Positions 43,779 through 53,087 of a stretch of 64,000 nucleotides of DNA are shown here, piece by piece. The notes under the pieces were generated by a model that saw nothing but the letters and a program-made list of their open reading frames with translations, ran no database searches and was not told the origin of the DNA. The first letter of the stretch is position 1, and every line of letters begins with the position of its first letter. The translations under genes and the position numbers were made by a program. Source of the DNA: Acidobacteriota bacterium (GTDB lineage Bacteria > Acidobacteriota > Thermoanaerobaculia > Multivoradales > Multivoraceae); assembly GCA_028875725.1 (NCBI GenBank), contig JAPPCR010000015.1:496001-560000 (forward strand). Direction: 5' to 3'.

Positions 43779-44270
43779 ATGCGCCGTACACTCTTCGTTC
43801 TGATGATCGCCAGTCTTCTGTCCGTGACCGGCGTCGCTGCCGACAACCACGGGCCCACGGTGGCCGATCTGGCCTGGATGACCGGGACCTGGAGCGGTGC
43901 GATGGGACCGGGTGCGCTGGAAGAGAACTGGGCTGAGCCCAAGAACGGCTCGATGGCCGCGCTCGTTCGCGGCTTCACCGGCGACGGCGCCACGAACATG
44001 ATCGAGTTGATCTCGATCGAGGAGGAGAACGACTCCCTGGTGTTGCGCCTGAAGCAGTGGGACGCCGGCATGAAGCCCCGCTACGAGGGCTTCCTGGTGA
44101 TGAAGCTCGTCGAATCGAAGGACCGGATGATCAAGTTCGAGAACACGGGCGAAGGAGCAGCAGTTCTGGCCAAGCTCGGCTACAGTCGCCCCGCCGACGA
44201 CAAATTCGTCATCTCGATCGAGACGCCCACGGGCCAGTCGTTCGACATCACACTCGACGCAGTCAAGTAG
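43779..44270 (+). CDS. Exported DUF6265-like protein
   Basis: This 163-residue protein has a signal peptide (MRRTLFVLMIASLLSVTGVA) and a beta-rich domain with DLAWMTGTWSGAMGPGALEENW and IELISIEEENDSLVLRLKQWD, matching the DUF6265 pattern (lipocalin-like fold expected). The ATG at 43779 has GGAG 8 nt upstream. An in-frame ATG at 43632 would prefix 49 residues with a further membrane helix (VLAYPLLVVGAIYLLLIAF); that stretch might be an independent small membrane peptide, but I see no support for it. Function unknown. Confidence 0.75.
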   Translation: MRRTLFVLMIASLLSVTGVAADNHGPTVADLAWMTGTWSGAMGPGALEENWAEPKNGSMAALVRGFTGDGATNMIELISIEEENDSLVLRLKQWDAGMKPRYEGFLVMKLVESKDRMIKFENTGEGAAVLAKLGYSRPADDKFVISIETPTGQSFDITLDAVK

Positions 44271-44280
44271 CCCCGGCGCG

Positions 44281-44943
44281 GTGGCGCTGAGCCGGTTCGG
44301 AATCGCGGCGTCCGTGGCGCTCCTCGTCGCGGGCGTCGAGTTGTTTGCGGGCGGCGACGCCGCGACCGCCCAGCGGAAGCCGGCGAGCCCGGCAGGCTCC
44401 GCGGCAACCCAGATCGGTGGCTACTTCGACCCCCGCTCCGGCTACGTCAACGGCGGCTGGATCGAGGTCAAGTTCGGCCGGCCGTTGCGCCGCGGCCGGG
44501 ACATCTTCGGGCCGCCGGACTTCATCGCGTTCCTGAACGATGGCGCCCCGGTGTGGCGGGCTGGCGCGAACTACACCACACGACTGATCACCGAGCTGCC
44601 ACTCGTCATCGACGACACCCGCCTCGAGCCGGGCGAGTACACGATGTTCATCCAGCTCGGCCCGAAACGCTGGATCCTGATCATCTCGACGTGGCCGGCG
44701 CAGGAGACCTACGACTACCAGGAGCGGGAGGCGCTCTTCGGCGCCTACGGCTACACGCCGGACCGGGACGTGCTGCGCACCGACATGACGCTCCAGCCCC
44801 TGCCCATGTCCTTCGAGCAGCTTTCGTGGCAATTCCTCGACGTGACCCCGGAGGGCGGCCGCCTGGCATTAGTCTGGGACAAGCAGATGGCCTCCGTGCC
44901 GTTCCAGGTCGCCCCGCCGCAAGCAGGAGAAGTCGATGAATGA
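44281..44943 (+). CDS. Exported DUF2911 protein
   Basis: This 220-residue protein with an N-terminal export signal (to about residue 30) has the DUF2911 core VWRAGANYTTRLITELPLVI and LEPGEYTMFIQLGPKRWILIIS. DUF2911 proteins are widespread secreted proteins in Bacteroidetes and Acidobacteria without known function. The GTG start at 44281 is 10 nt after the DUF6265 stop, and the end overlaps the GFA gene by 8 nt, so three small genes appear co-transcribed. Confidence 0.85.
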   Translation: MALSRFGIAASVALLVAGVELFAGGDAATAQRKPASPAGSAATQIGGYFDPRSGYVNGGWIEVKFGRPLRRGRDIFGPPDFIAFLNDGAPVWRAGANYTTRLITELPLVIDDTRLEPGEYTMFIQLGPKRWILIISTWPAQETYDYQEREALFGAYGYTPDRDVLRTDMTLQPLPMSFEQLSWQFLDVTPEGGRLALVWDKQMASVPFQVAPPQAGEVDE

Positions 44944-45379
44944 GTCCACAGCGATCGGTACCCGTATGCGCGGCCAGTGCCTCTGCAGCGCGGTCGAGTT
45001 CGAAGTCGACGTGCCCGAACGCACCTACAGCATCTGCCACTGCGGCATGTGCCGCCGCTGGTCCGGCGGCCCGCTGATGTCCGTCCATTGCCCCGAACCC
45101 AACACCGAATGGCTGAACGACGACGGCCTGACCTGGTACCAGGGCACTCCCTGGGCACAACGCGGTTTCTGCTCGCGCTGCGGATCCAGCTTGTTCTGGC
45201 GCCTGGCGCAGGAGCCGGAGGGCATGCTGATCGTCAGCGTCGATGCACTGGAAGACGACGGCGACTTCACGCTCGACCGCCACATCTACAACGACGCCAG
45301 GCCCGACCGCTACGACTTCGCCGACGACTGTCCGAGGGTGACGGAGGCGGAACTAATGAAGGAACTGGGGCTCGGGTAG
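44936..45379 (+). CDS. GFA/CENP-V domain zinc protein
   Basis: This 147-residue protein has the zinc-ligand set of the glutathione-dependent formaldehyde-activating (GFA) family: GQCLCSAVEFEV, SICHCGMCRRWSGGP and FCSRCGSSLFW. Most members are not true formaldehyde enzymes; roles include glutathione-conjugate handling. Two GST genes are elsewhere in the window but not adjacent. It overlaps the DUF2911 gene by 8 nt and precedes the PQQ dehydrogenase by 20 nt; an alcohol-oxidising neighbour makes an aldehyde link conceivable but unproven. Confidence 0.88.
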   Translation: MNESTAIGTRMRGQCLCSAVEFEVDVPERTYSICHCGMCRRWSGGPLMSVHCPEPNTEWLNDDGLTWYQGTPWAQRGFCSRCGSSLFWRLAQEPEGMLIVSVDALEDDGDFTLDRHIYNDARPDRYDFADDCPRVTEAELMKELGLG

Positions 45380-45399
45380 GAAGCACAAGGGAGCGTGGC

Positions 45400-47472
45400 A
45401 TGAACTCGAACCATGTAGCCGGCGACGTGCGACTGGGGACCGCGGCGGCCGCCGCGGTCCTGGTGTTTCTGACCCTGCCGCCCGCGCACGGTCAGTCCGG
45501 CCCCCTGATCGAAGCGGTTACCGACGCTGAACTGGCCGCCACGCCGGACGGGGACTGGTTGAGCTTCCGCGGCAACCTGTCGGCCTGGGCCTACAGCGCG
45601 CTCGACGCGGTGAACACGGAGACGGTCGGCCAGCTCGATTTCGCCTGGGCCGCGCCGATGGAGGACGGCCCCAACGAAGCGACTCCTCTGGTGCGAGGCG
45701 GCATCGTCTACCTGCCGCAGACCGGAGACGTGATCCACGCCCTCGACGCGCGCACCGGCGACCTGATCTGGGAGTACCGCCGGGAGCACGACTACCTCGA
45801 TCCCGAAGGCGCGGACCCCGCGCGGCGCTTCGGTCAGGGCCTGGGCCGGATCACGCGAAACATCGCGATCTGGCAGGACGGCCTCTTCGTCGCCACGATG
45901 GACGCCTTCATCATCCGGCTGGACGCGAACACCGGCGAGCTGGTCTGGGAGACCCGGGTCGGCGACAGCAGGATCGCCCACTCGTCCGGCCCGATCATCG
46001 CCGACGGCAAGGTGATCAGCGGGCGCTCCTGCAACATGTCCGTCGCCGGCGGCTGCTACCTCACAGCGCACGACGCGGTCGACGGCCGGGAGCTGTGGCG
46101 CTTCCACACGATCCCCCGGCCCGGCGAACCCGGGGACGAAACCTGGGGTGGCCTGCCGCTCGAGCGCCGGTTCCACGTCGGCGCCTGGCACGTCGGCTCG
46201 TACGACCCTGACCTCGGCCTCGTCTACTGGGGCACGTCGGTGCCCGCGCCGTCGCCGGAGGTCCTGCGCGGCAGCGGCGCCGGCTCGCTCCTCTACTCGA
46301 ACAGCACCCTCGCGCTCCGTGCCGACACCGGCGAACTCGCCTGGTACTTCCAGCACCTGCCGCGGGACAACTGGGACCTCGACCACCCCTTCGAGCGCAT
46401 CCTCGTCGACCTGGAGATGGAGCCGGACGACGAGGCAGCCTGGTCCATCAATCCGACCCTCGAACGCGGCGACCGGCGGCGGGTGATGACCGGCTTCCCC
46501 GGCAAGACCGCCATCTTCTGGACCCTTGACCGGGAGACCGGCGAGTTCCTGTGGGCGCGGGAGACCGTCTTCCAGAACGTGATCACCCACATCGACCCGC
46601 ACACCGGCACGGTCACGGTCAACGAGGAGGTCATCCCGAAGGCCCGGGACGAGGAGTACGGCGTCGTCTGCCCCGCCGCGAGCGGCGGCAAGGACTGGCC
46701 GACCGCGGCCTACAGCCCGTTGACCGAAGCCGTCTACGCGCCGCTCCAGGACGTCTGCATGTCGCCGACCATCACCGGTACCGGCGAAGGCCCGCCGCAG
46801 GGGTACGGGATCGCCTTCAACATGCGGTTGGCGCCGAACAAGACGACGGTCGGGCGGTTGGACGCGGTCTCCGCCCGCACCGGCGAATCCCTGTGGCGAT
46901 TCGAGGAGCCGGCAGGGATGATGTCGGCGATGACCACGGGCGGCGGCGACCTCCTGAGCGGCCTGTTCAACCGTCTCGGCAACCTGAGAGCGCGTTCCGG
47001 CGCCAACATGCTCTACGCCTTCAAGCTGTCCGACAGCGCCGGCCGCGGCCCGATCGAACAGCCGGCCGTCGCGGCGGCGGCCGGCGAACCGCCGCCCATG
47101 GTCATGATCGACGCCCCCCTGCTCGAGGCGTCGGCGCCCTGCGCCACGTTCTCGGCCGAGCAGGCCGAACGCGGCGCCGCTCTCTACCAGGAAGAGTGTG
47201 CCGAGTGCCACGGACCGACGCTGCGGGGCGGCACCCAGGGCGCGGCGCTCGCAGGCCGCAGTTTCACGAGCTACTGGCAGAACCGCGCCGCCAGCGGCCT
47301 CTACCGGTCGATCCGCGAGACGATGCCGCAAGGTCGGGAGGGGACGATCGGGCCGGCGGCCTCGGCCGACCTCGTCGCGTTCCTTCTGCGCGAGAACGGC
47401 GCCGAGGCCACCAGCGAACTCGACTCCGACACTGGCGTGCTAGACGGCCAGCGCACCTGCTTCCGGCAGTAG
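45400..47472 (+). CDS. PQQ-dependent dehydrogenase with C-terminal cytochrome c
   Basis: This 690-residue quinohaemoprotein has a signal peptide ending PPAHGQS and an eight-bladed propeller with repeated ALDARTGDLIWEYR-type strands (TGDLIWEY, TGELVWET, TGELAWYF, TGEFLWARE, TGESLWRFE). LPRDNWDLDHP lies where the catalytic Asp occurs in PQQ alcohol dehydrogenases. A haem c motif CAECH sits at residues 600-604. It should oxidise an alcohol or aldehyde in the periplasm and pass electrons to the respiratory chain. I do not see the adjacent Cys-Cys pair typical of methanol/ethanol dehydrogenases; cysteines in GRSCNMSVAGGCYL are separated by seven residues. Its last 33 nt overlap the ZIP gene on the other strand. 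Confidence 0.87.
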   Translation: MNSNHVAGDVRLGTAAAAAVLVFLTLPPAHGQSGPLIEAVTDAELAATPDGDWLSFRGNLSAWAYSALDAVNTETVGQLDFAWAAPMEDGPNEATPLVRGGIVYLPQTGDVIHALDARTGDLIWEYRREHDYLDPEGADPARRFGQGLGRITRNIAIWQDGLFVATMDAFIIRLDANTGELVWETRVGDSRIAHSSGPIIADGKVISGRSCNMSVAGGCYLTAHDAVDGRELWRFHTIPRPGEPGDETWGGLPLERRFHVGAWHVGSYDPDLGLVYWGTSVPAPSPEVLRGSGAGSLLYSNSTLALRADTGELAWYFQHLPRDNWDLDHPFERILVDLEMEPDDEAAWSINPTLERGDRRRVMTGFPGKTAIFWTLDRETGEFLWARETVFQNVITHIDPHTGTVTVNEEVIPKARDEEYGVVCPAASGGKDWPTAAYSPLTEAVYAPLQDVCMSPTITGTGEGPPQGYGIAFNMRLAPNKTTVGRLDAVSARTGESLWRFEEPAGMMSAMTTGGGDLLSGLFNRLGNLRARSGANMLYAFKLSDSAGRGPIEQPAVAAAAGEPPPMVMIDAPLLEASAPCATFSAEQAERGAALYQEECAECHGPTLRGGTQGAALAGRSFTSYWQNRAASGLYRSIRETMPQGREGTIGPAASADLVAFLLRENGAEATSELDSDTGVLDGQRTCFRQ

Positions 47473-48549
47473 CCCCCGTCTCCCGGGCGGCCCGACCGCC
47501 GACGCGTGGTCCTCGTGATCATGGTCGTCATGATCTTCGTGGCCGGCCTCGTCCTCGTCGTGGCCGGGCTCGTCGTGATCCCCGGCGCCCGCGTCCTCGT
47601 GATCATGGTCGTCGTGACCGGCCTCGTCATGGGCATCATGGTCGTGAGCCTCATGCAGCTCTTGCCCATGATCGTGGCCGTCATCGTGCGAATGGCCGAG
47701 GTGGGAATGCTGATGCCAGAGGCCCATCACCGCCATCATCCCGATTCCGATCACCACGAGTGCGATCTTGAGCCACCGGTCGCGGTCCTGCTCGGGCATC
47801 GGAACGTCGTCTTCACCCATCAGGGAGCTCCGAACGTACTGGGCGATCCGGTCCCGCTCCCTGGACATCTCCGTATCGAGCACGTCCATCACCGCCACGT
47901 AGATGAACGTGCCGGCGGCGATCGCGTTGAAGCCGCCTTCAAAGATCAGGGCTGTTCTGCCCTCGAACACGTGTCCCGCCACCGTGCCGAGCACGATCCC
48001 GATCGGCGTCATGACGGAGAAGAGCCACAGCGTCTGCCACAGCTTCCGGTTGCCCGCGGAGTGAGCGGTCACGATCAGGGCGAACGCGGCCGATCCCTTG
48101 TGGAACAGGATGCCCAGCATCACGACCAGCGCGGCCGCGGCTTCCGGCTGAAGTCCTAGAGCCATCCCGGCGATGATCGAGTGCACGGACAGGACGATGA
48201 GCAGGACGAAGGCGTAGAAGGGCGGCCTGGTCCGCTCCCCTTCCTGGCCCAGCATCGAGTTGCGGCCTTCGAGGACGACCCGGTCGATCAACAGCAGCAG
48301 ACCGACTCCCAGCGCCGCGAGCAGTGGCGCCAGGGGATAGTCCACGAGGTTCCGGAGCGCTTCATCGGCTTCGGGCAGCAGGTGGACGAACCCGACACCG
48401 AGGAAGATCCCCCCAGCCAGCGCGTTGCCCAGGGAGAGGTACCGCCGGCTGGCCTGCTGCTTCGCGACGAGGATGGGGATCATGCCGCCGACGATGGCGA
48501 TCCCGAAGATCGCCAGGCCGGCGATGATCTTGATGGCAAGCGGGGACAT
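47440..48549 (-). CDS. ZIP-family metal transporter with long His/Asp-rich tail
   Basis: This 369-residue protein has about eight membrane segments and ZIP motifs GVGFVHLLPEAD, LSVHSIIAGMALGLQ and ILFHKGSAAFAL in the metal-path helices. It has a cytosolic or periplasmic C-terminal tail of about 80 residues dominated by His, Asp and Glu (from about residue 283), which could store or sense Zn or another divalent metal. The ATG at 48549 has an AGGGGG-type site upstream; a longer in-frame extension is Arg-rich and unlikely. It ends antisense to the last 33 nt of the PQQ dehydrogenase gene. It follows the GST 2 gene by 37 nt on the same strand. Confidence 0.85.
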   Translation of the reverse strand: MSPLAIKIIAGLAIFGIAIVGGMIPILVAKQQASRRYLSLGNALAGGIFLGVGFVHLLPEADEALRNLVDYPLAPLLAALGVGLLLLIDRVVLEGRNSMLGQEGERTRPPFYAFVLLIVLSVHSIIAGMALGLQPEAAAALVVMLGILFHKGSAAFALIVTAHSAGNRKLWQTLWLFSVMTPIGIVLGTVAGHVFEGRTALIFEGGFNAIAAGTFIYVAVMDVLDTEMSRERDRIAQYVRSSLMGEDDVPMPEQDRDRWLKIALVVIGIGMMAVMGLWHQHSHLGHSHDDGHDHGQELHEAHDHDAHDEAGHDDHDHEDAGAGDHDEPGHDEDEAGHEDHDDHDHEDHASAVGPPGRRGLLPEAGALAV

Positions 48550-48586
48550 GGGATGCGCCCCCTCTATCCTCTCACCTCTCGACCGC

Positions 48587-49297
48587 TCAGGACGACCCGG
48601 CGAACGCCGCGTCGCCCTGAAGCGACGGCGGCAACAACTCCGGCCTGGTGAAGAAGTTCGCCTGCGCGGCGCGCACATAGGCCGGACGGGCGTTCAACCT
48701 GTCCCGGTAGGCGGCAAGCCGGGGGCCGATCGGCTCCTGGTAGGCAACCGCCCAGTCAAGGCAACTGCCGAGCAGGATGTCGACGCCCGTGAACTGGTCG
48801 CCGAGCAGGTACTGCCGCCCATCGGCGAACTCGAGTTCCGCCACCGCCGACTGCTTGGCGAAACCCTCGCTCGCGGCTTCTATCGCCGCCGGCGCCTCGC
48901 CGTAGAGGTAGGCGAGGTCGCGGTGCTTGCGGATCACGTAGAGCGTGTGGGCGTCGAGTTCCATCATCACGAAGAACGCCCACTGGTCGTACCGCGCCCG
49001 TTCCTCCGTTCCCGCCGCCGGCATCAGGCCGACCGGTTCGCCGTAGGTCACGGCCACGTAGTTCACGATCGCCGCGCTCTCGGCGAGGGTCAGCGCTCCG
49101 TCCTGGAGCAGCGGGATCTTCTGGCGCGGATTGAGCCTCGTGAACTCCTCCGTCTGCGTCTCGCCGGTCCGCGGCCCGATCGGCCGGTGCTCGTAGTCGA
49201 GCCCCAGCTCAGCCAGCACCCAGTGCGCGCGCAGCGTACGCGACGTGCTGCAGCCCCAGAGCACCAGGGATGGGGCCGAAGTTCGCTTGTCTGCCAT
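48587..49297 (-). CDS. Glutathione S-transferase family protein 2
   Basis: This 236-residue GST has the N-domain LVLWGCSTSRTLRAHWVLAE, then NPRQKIPLLQDGALTLAESAAI with the glutathione-binding cis-Pro and ESAA motif. The helical C-domain has LLGDQFTGVDILLG. SxxR-type residues (CSTSRT) suggest a Ser-type active site. It is not closely similar to GST 1 at 30589. It is followed by the ZIP transporter on the same strand; no functional link is evident. Confidence 0.87.
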   Translation of the reverse strand: MADKRTSAPSLVLWGCSTSRTLRAHWVLAELGLDYEHRPIGPRTGETQTEEFTRLNPRQKIPLLQDGALTLAESAAIVNYVAVTYGEPVGLMPAAGTEERARYDQWAFFVMMELDAHTLYVIRKHRDLAYLYGEAPAAIEAASEGFAKQSAVAELEFADGRQYLLGDQFTGVDILLGSCLDWAVAYQEPIGPRLAAYRDRLNARPAYVRAAQANFFTRPELLPPSLQGDAAFAGSS

Positions 49298-49343
49298 GGC
49301 GGCAGAACGAGGATGTCAGAAACCCCGGGGGGATGGGAATCAG

Positions 49344-49553
49344 CTACCCCGACCGGGGCAGCGACGCGGCCAGCGAAACCCCCAGGCAGACCATGGCGAG
49401 AACGTAAAAGGCAATCGTCACGACATCCGCCAGCACGGGCACGTCGACCGGTCCGGACAGGGATCGCCGGCAGGCGGCTATCGGCAGGCCGGCGCCGATC
49501 AGGCCGAGTACGATCCAGCGCGCCCACGTCAGTCGAGAGTTCGGTTCCGCCAT
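49344..49553 (-). CDS. Small two-helix membrane protein
   Basis: This 69-residue protein has two predicted membrane helices (about 11-28 and 43-64) joined by a short loop SLSGPVDVPVLAD. It has no recognisable family. It lies 46 nt upstream of GST 2 on the same strand. The ATG at 49553 starts MAEPNSRLTW. The coding status rests on frame, hydrophobicity and gap-filling position only. Confidence 0.5.
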   Translation of the reverse strand: MAEPNSRLTWARWIVLGLIGAGLPIAACRRSLSGPVDVPVLADVVTIAFYVLAMVCLGVSLAASLPRSG

Positions 49554-49699
49554 GGTTCCCAGTCCGCTTGTCGTGTCCTGATCTCGCGTGCCTCGCCGCG
49601 AGGCGAGGGGAGGATGTCACAGATCGCGCGGTTTCGCAGCTTCCCCGTGGCGGACGCTAGACTCATCGTCACGAACAGCCGATCAGACGGGAGGTCGAG

Positions 49700-50854
49700 A
49701 TGCAGATCAGGCGACGGAGGTCTTCGTTCTGGAGGGTCTGGGGTACCGCGGTCATCTCGGTAGGTGCCCTCGTCGTGATTGCCGTGGCGGCGGCCCTGAT
49801 GATGTTCGCGGCTTCCGCCGCGGACGCCCAGGAGATTCCGCGACGCCATGACGGCCGCCCCGACCTCTCGGGCACCTACGACATCGCCACCCTGACGCCG
49901 GCCCAGCGGCCTGAGCAGTTCGGCGACCGGCTCGAGCTGACGCCGGAGGAAGCCAAAGCGCTCGCCGAGCACTGGTCGACGAACTTCGACAAGGACCACG
50001 CACCGAGCGATCCGAACCGCGAGGCTCCGCCGAAGGGCGGCACCGGCATCTACGCGCCCGAGTTCACCGGCGCGGCGGGCAAGGTCGGCGGCTACAACGC
50101 CTTCTTCGTCGACATCGGCACGGGCGCCTTCACGCTCGACGGCAAGTACCGCACGTCGATCATCACGGACCCGCCGGACGGCCGCTATCCGTCGCTCAGC
50201 GAGCATGGACAGGAAAGGAGCAATCGGCTGGCTCCCTTCCGCCACGAGAACACGGGCACGGCCTGGTGGCTCGACCTTCCGGTCGGCCCCTACGACGATC
50301 ACGAACTACGGCCCCTCGCCGAACGCTGCATCCTCACGCGCGGCGCTTCCGGGCCGCCGTCCATGCCGGGGATGTACAACAACCTGAAGACGATCGTGCA
50401 GACGGACACCCACGTGATGATCCTGATCGAGTGGATGCACGATGTGCGGATCATCCGGCTCGACTCCGAACATCTGCCCGACACGATCCGCAAGTGGAGC
50501 GGCGACTCGATCGGCTGGTGGGAGGGCGACACCCTGGTCGTCGAGACGACGAACTTCCGGGAGATTCCCGGCTCGGTCACGCGGGGTTCGCGCGACATGC
50601 GGGTAACGGAGCAGTTCAGCCGCATCGACGCCGGGAACCTGAGCTACAAGTTCACGGTCGACGATCCCGCCTACGAAACGGCCTGGAGCGGCGAGTACCC
50701 GTGGCCCGCGACCTCGCACAAGCTCTACGAATACGCCTGCCACGAAGGGAACTACGCCTTCGGCAACATCATGCGGGGCGCGCGGCTGCTGGAGCGGGAG
50801 GCGATCGAGCAGAGCGCGTCGGGCGCCTCGACCGGTTCCGGGTCCGGCGACTGA
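49700..50854 (+). CDS. Secreted PDLSG-family protein of unknown function, copy 2
   Basis: This 384-residue protein has a longer Arg-rich signal region (helix about 14-42) before RRHDGRPDLSGTYDIATLTP. It is very close to copy 1 through GTGIYAPEFTGAAGKVGGYNAF and RTSIITDPPDGR, and keeps MYNNLKTIVQTDTHVMILIE, GWWEGDTLVVETTNF, AWSGEYPWP and YEYACHEGNYAFGNIMRGAR. Unknown function; the conserved blocks suggest a single-domain secreted protein. GGGAGG precedes the ATG. The DUF1295 gene begins 19 nt after the stop, so the two may be co-transcribed. Confidence 0.8.
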   Translation: MQIRRRRSSFWRVWGTAVISVGALVVIAVAAALMMFAASAADAQEIPRRHDGRPDLSGTYDIATLTPAQRPEQFGDRLELTPEEAKALAEHWSTNFDKDHAPSDPNREAPPKGGTGIYAPEFTGAAGKVGGYNAFFVDIGTGAFTLDGKYRTSIITDPPDGRYPSLSEHGQERSNRLAPFRHENTGTAWWLDLPVGPYDDHELRPLAERCILTRGASGPPSMPGMYNNLKTIVQTDTHVMILIEWMHDVRIIRLDSEHLPDTIRKWSGDSIGWWEGDTLVVETTNFREIPGSVTRGSRDMRVTEQFSRIDAGNLSYKFTVDDPAYETAWSGEYPWPATSHKLYEYACHEGNYAFGNIMRGARLLEREAIEQSASGASTGSGSGD

Positions 50855-50873
50855 GGCCGGGAGAGCGATCCCC

Positions 50874-51719
50874 ATGCCGGACGTCAACTTCATTCCCCAC
50901 CCGCTCGTCGGCACGCCGATGGGCGCTGCGCTCGACCTGTACGTGATCCTGGCGATCCTGTGCTGGCTCAGCTCGGTCATCACCCGCGAGTACTCCTGGG
51001 TGGACCGCCTCTGGTCGATCTGCCCGCCCGTCTACTGCCTGATCGTGGCCTTCTCCACGGACTTCGAGTTCTCGCGAGTCAACGTGATGACCCTCCTCGT
51101 GCTGCTCTGGGGACTACGCCTCACCTTCAACTTCGCCCGCAAGGGGGGCTACTGGAAGGGCGGCGAGGACTACCGCTGGGCCACCGTCAGGGAGCGCTTC
51201 GGCCCCGTCGCCATCCAGGTGATGAACGCGACGTTCATCGCGCCCGGCCAGATGCTGCTGATCTGGTGGTTCACGTCGCCGATCCACGCGGCCTGGGAGG
51301 CGGGGGACACGCCGCTGGGCGGACTCGACTTCGTGGCCGCCGGGCTGTTCCTTCTCCTGCTGATCGGCGAGACCGTCGCCGACGAGCAGATGTGGGCCTT
51401 CCAGCAGGACAAGAAACGCCGGGTCGCGGCCGGCGAGGAAGTCGCTCAACCGTTCATGAATCGCGGCCTCTTCCGAATCTGCCGCCATCCGAACTACCTG
51501 TGCGAGATGGGCATGTGGTGCGCTTTCTACCTGTTCGCCGTCGCGGCGTCGGGCGAGTGGCTCCACTGGACCGGTTTCGGCTGCCTGGGACTGATCGGCC
51601 TCGTCGTGGGGTCGATACCGCTCGCGGAGTCCATCTCGGCCGCCAGGTATCCGTCGTACCCGGAGTACAAGGCCTCCACCCCCTGCCTCATTCCGGGCTT
51701 GCGCCTCGGCAAACCGTAG
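50874..51719 (+). CDS. DUF1295 / steroid 5-alpha-reductase-like membrane enzyme
   Basis: This 281-residue polytopic protein has six to seven membrane helices. The C-terminal signature GLFRICRHPNYLCEMGMWCAFY and YPEYKASTPCLIPGL place it in DUF1295, related to steroid 5-alpha-reductases and isoprenylcysteine methyltransferases, which reduce or modify lipophilic substrates using NADPH. WVDRLWSICP and WGLRLTFNFARKGGYWKGGEDYRW are also typical. The substrate is unknown. It lies between PDLSG copy 2 and the serine hydrolase on the same strand. Confidence 0.85.
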   Translation: MPDVNFIPHPLVGTPMGAALDLYVILAILCWLSSVITREYSWVDRLWSICPPVYCLIVAFSTDFEFSRVNVMTLLVLLWGLRLTFNFARKGGYWKGGEDYRWATVRERFGPVAIQVMNATFIAPGQMLLIWWFTSPIHAAWEAGDTPLGGLDFVAAGLFLLLLIGETVADEQMWAFQQDKKRRVAAGEEVAQPFMNRGLFRICRHPNYLCEMGMWCAFYLFAVAASGEWLHWTGFGCLGLIGLVVGSIPLAESISAARYPSYPEYKASTPCLIPGLRLGKP

Positions 51720-51764
51720 TACTCTCGCCGACGCTCCGCTCAACCCCGCAAGGAGGAACCACGC

Positions 51765-53060
51765 GTGATCCGATTGCGTCCTCGGGGGCAGTACGCCCCG
51801 CTCGCCACCGCCGCCGCTGCCCTGCTGCTGGCGGTCTTCGTTCTCGCGCCGGCGTTCGCCGCCGAGCCCAAACTCCAGCACGCCAAGCCGGCCGACGTCG
51901 GCATGGACCCGGCCGGCCTCGAGAAGCTCAACGAAGCGATGCACGGCATGGTCGACGGCGGCCAGCTCGCCGGCGTCGTCACGATGGTCTCGCGCAAGGG
52001 GAAGGTCGTCCACTTCGACGCCTACGGCAAGCGCGACATCGAGAACGGGCTCCCGGTCGAGAAGGACACGATCTTCCGCATCTACTCGATGACCAAGCCG
52101 ATCATCGGGGTCGCGCTGATGACCTACTACGACGAGGGCCGATTCACCCTGGACGACCCGGTGTCGAAGTTCATCCCCGAGTTCGCCGACCTCAAGGTGG
52201 CGAAGGAGGACGGACCGGACGGCATGCCGATCACCGAGGACGCCGACCATCCGATGACGATGCGGGAGCTGATGAGCCACACGGCGGGCCTGACCTACGG
52301 GCTGTTCTCCCAGTCCCAGGTGGACACGCTCTACGTGAATGCGAACGTCCTCGACTTCAACCAGACGCTCAAGGACATGATCGACAAGCTGGCGAAGATC
52401 CCCCTCCGCCAGCAGCCGGGATCGCTGTGGCACTACAGCGTCGCGGTCGACGTCCAGGGCTACGTGCTTGAGGTCCTGGCCGACAAGCCTCTCGATGAGG
52501 TCCTGAACGAGCGCCTGTTCGGCCCGCTCGGGATGACGAACACCGCCTTCTGGGTCGAGCCCGGCAAGGCGGACCGGTTCTCGCACATGTACGCGACGAA
52601 CGAGGGCAAGCTGGCGAAGGTCGAGTTCGGTCAGTACCTCCAGAAGCCCAATCTCCTCTCGGGCGGCGGCGGCCTCGTCTCCACCGCCGCGGACTACATG
52701 CGTTTCGCCCAGATGCTTGCCAACGGCGGCGAACTCGGCGGCATCCGCATCCTGAAGCCGGAGACGGTGAAGCTGATGCACACCGACCACCTGCCGGCGA
52801 GCGTCACCGACATGGGGCCGATCTACCGGGGCAACCGCTTCGGCCTCGACTTCTCGATCGTCACCGATCCGAACCCGGCGACCGACCACGAGCGCGCCAA
52901 GGGCGAGTACTGGTGGTACGGAATCGGTGGCACCTGGTTCGGCATCAACCCGGTGCAGGACCTGGTCGTGGTCGGCATGATCCAGAGCCGCGACTTCGGC
53001 GCCTCGGCGAGGGCCCGCTTCACCAGCAAGCGACTCGCGTACGAAGCGATCGTCGACTGA
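51765..53060 (+). CDS. Secreted class C beta-lactamase-like serine hydrolase
   Basis: This 431-residue protein has a signal peptide (about 1-32) and the penicillin-binding fold. The nucleophile motif is SMTK (IYSMTKPIIGVAL), the second motif is Tyr-containing (WHYSVAVDV) and the KTG-equivalent region lies near YWWYGIGGTWFGIN. Such proteins include esterases, D-aminopeptidases and lactamases; the YSV and GGT variants argue for an esterase/peptidase rather than a beta-lactamase. The GTG at 51765 is preceded by AAGGAGG at ideal spacing, with a TACTCT hexamer at 51720-51725 as a possible -10. Confidence 0.88.
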   Translation: MIRLRPRGQYAPLATAAAALLLAVFVLAPAFAAEPKLQHAKPADVGMDPAGLEKLNEAMHGMVDGGQLAGVVTMVSRKGKVVHFDAYGKRDIENGLPVEKDTIFRIYSMTKPIIGVALMTYYDEGRFTLDDPVSKFIPEFADLKVAKEDGPDGMPITEDADHPMTMRELMSHTAGLTYGLFSQSQVDTLYVNANVLDFNQTLKDMIDKLAKIPLRQQPGSLWHYSVAVDVQGYVLEVLADKPLDEVLNERLFGPLGMTNTAFWVEPGKADRFSHMYATNEGKLAKVEFGQYLQKPNLLSGGGGLVSTAADYMRFAQMLANGGELGGIRILKPETVKLMHTDHLPASVTDMGPIYRGNRFGLDFSIVTDPNPATDHERAKGEYWWYGIGGTWFGINPVQDLVVVGMIQSRDFGASARARFTSKRLAYEAIVD

Positions 53061-53087
53061 CGTGCGCCCTGGCCTTGCGGAGAATCT

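Noticed and set aside
45310..47331. 673-codon open frame antisense to the PQQ dehydrogenase
   Set aside because: The propeller repeats and the haem motif are on the plus strand; this is a shadow frame.
51765..53060. Antibiotic-resistance beta-lactamase
   Set aside because: The YxN-equivalent and KTG-equivalent motifs are altered and the context is catabolic, so an esterase or peptidase is more likely.
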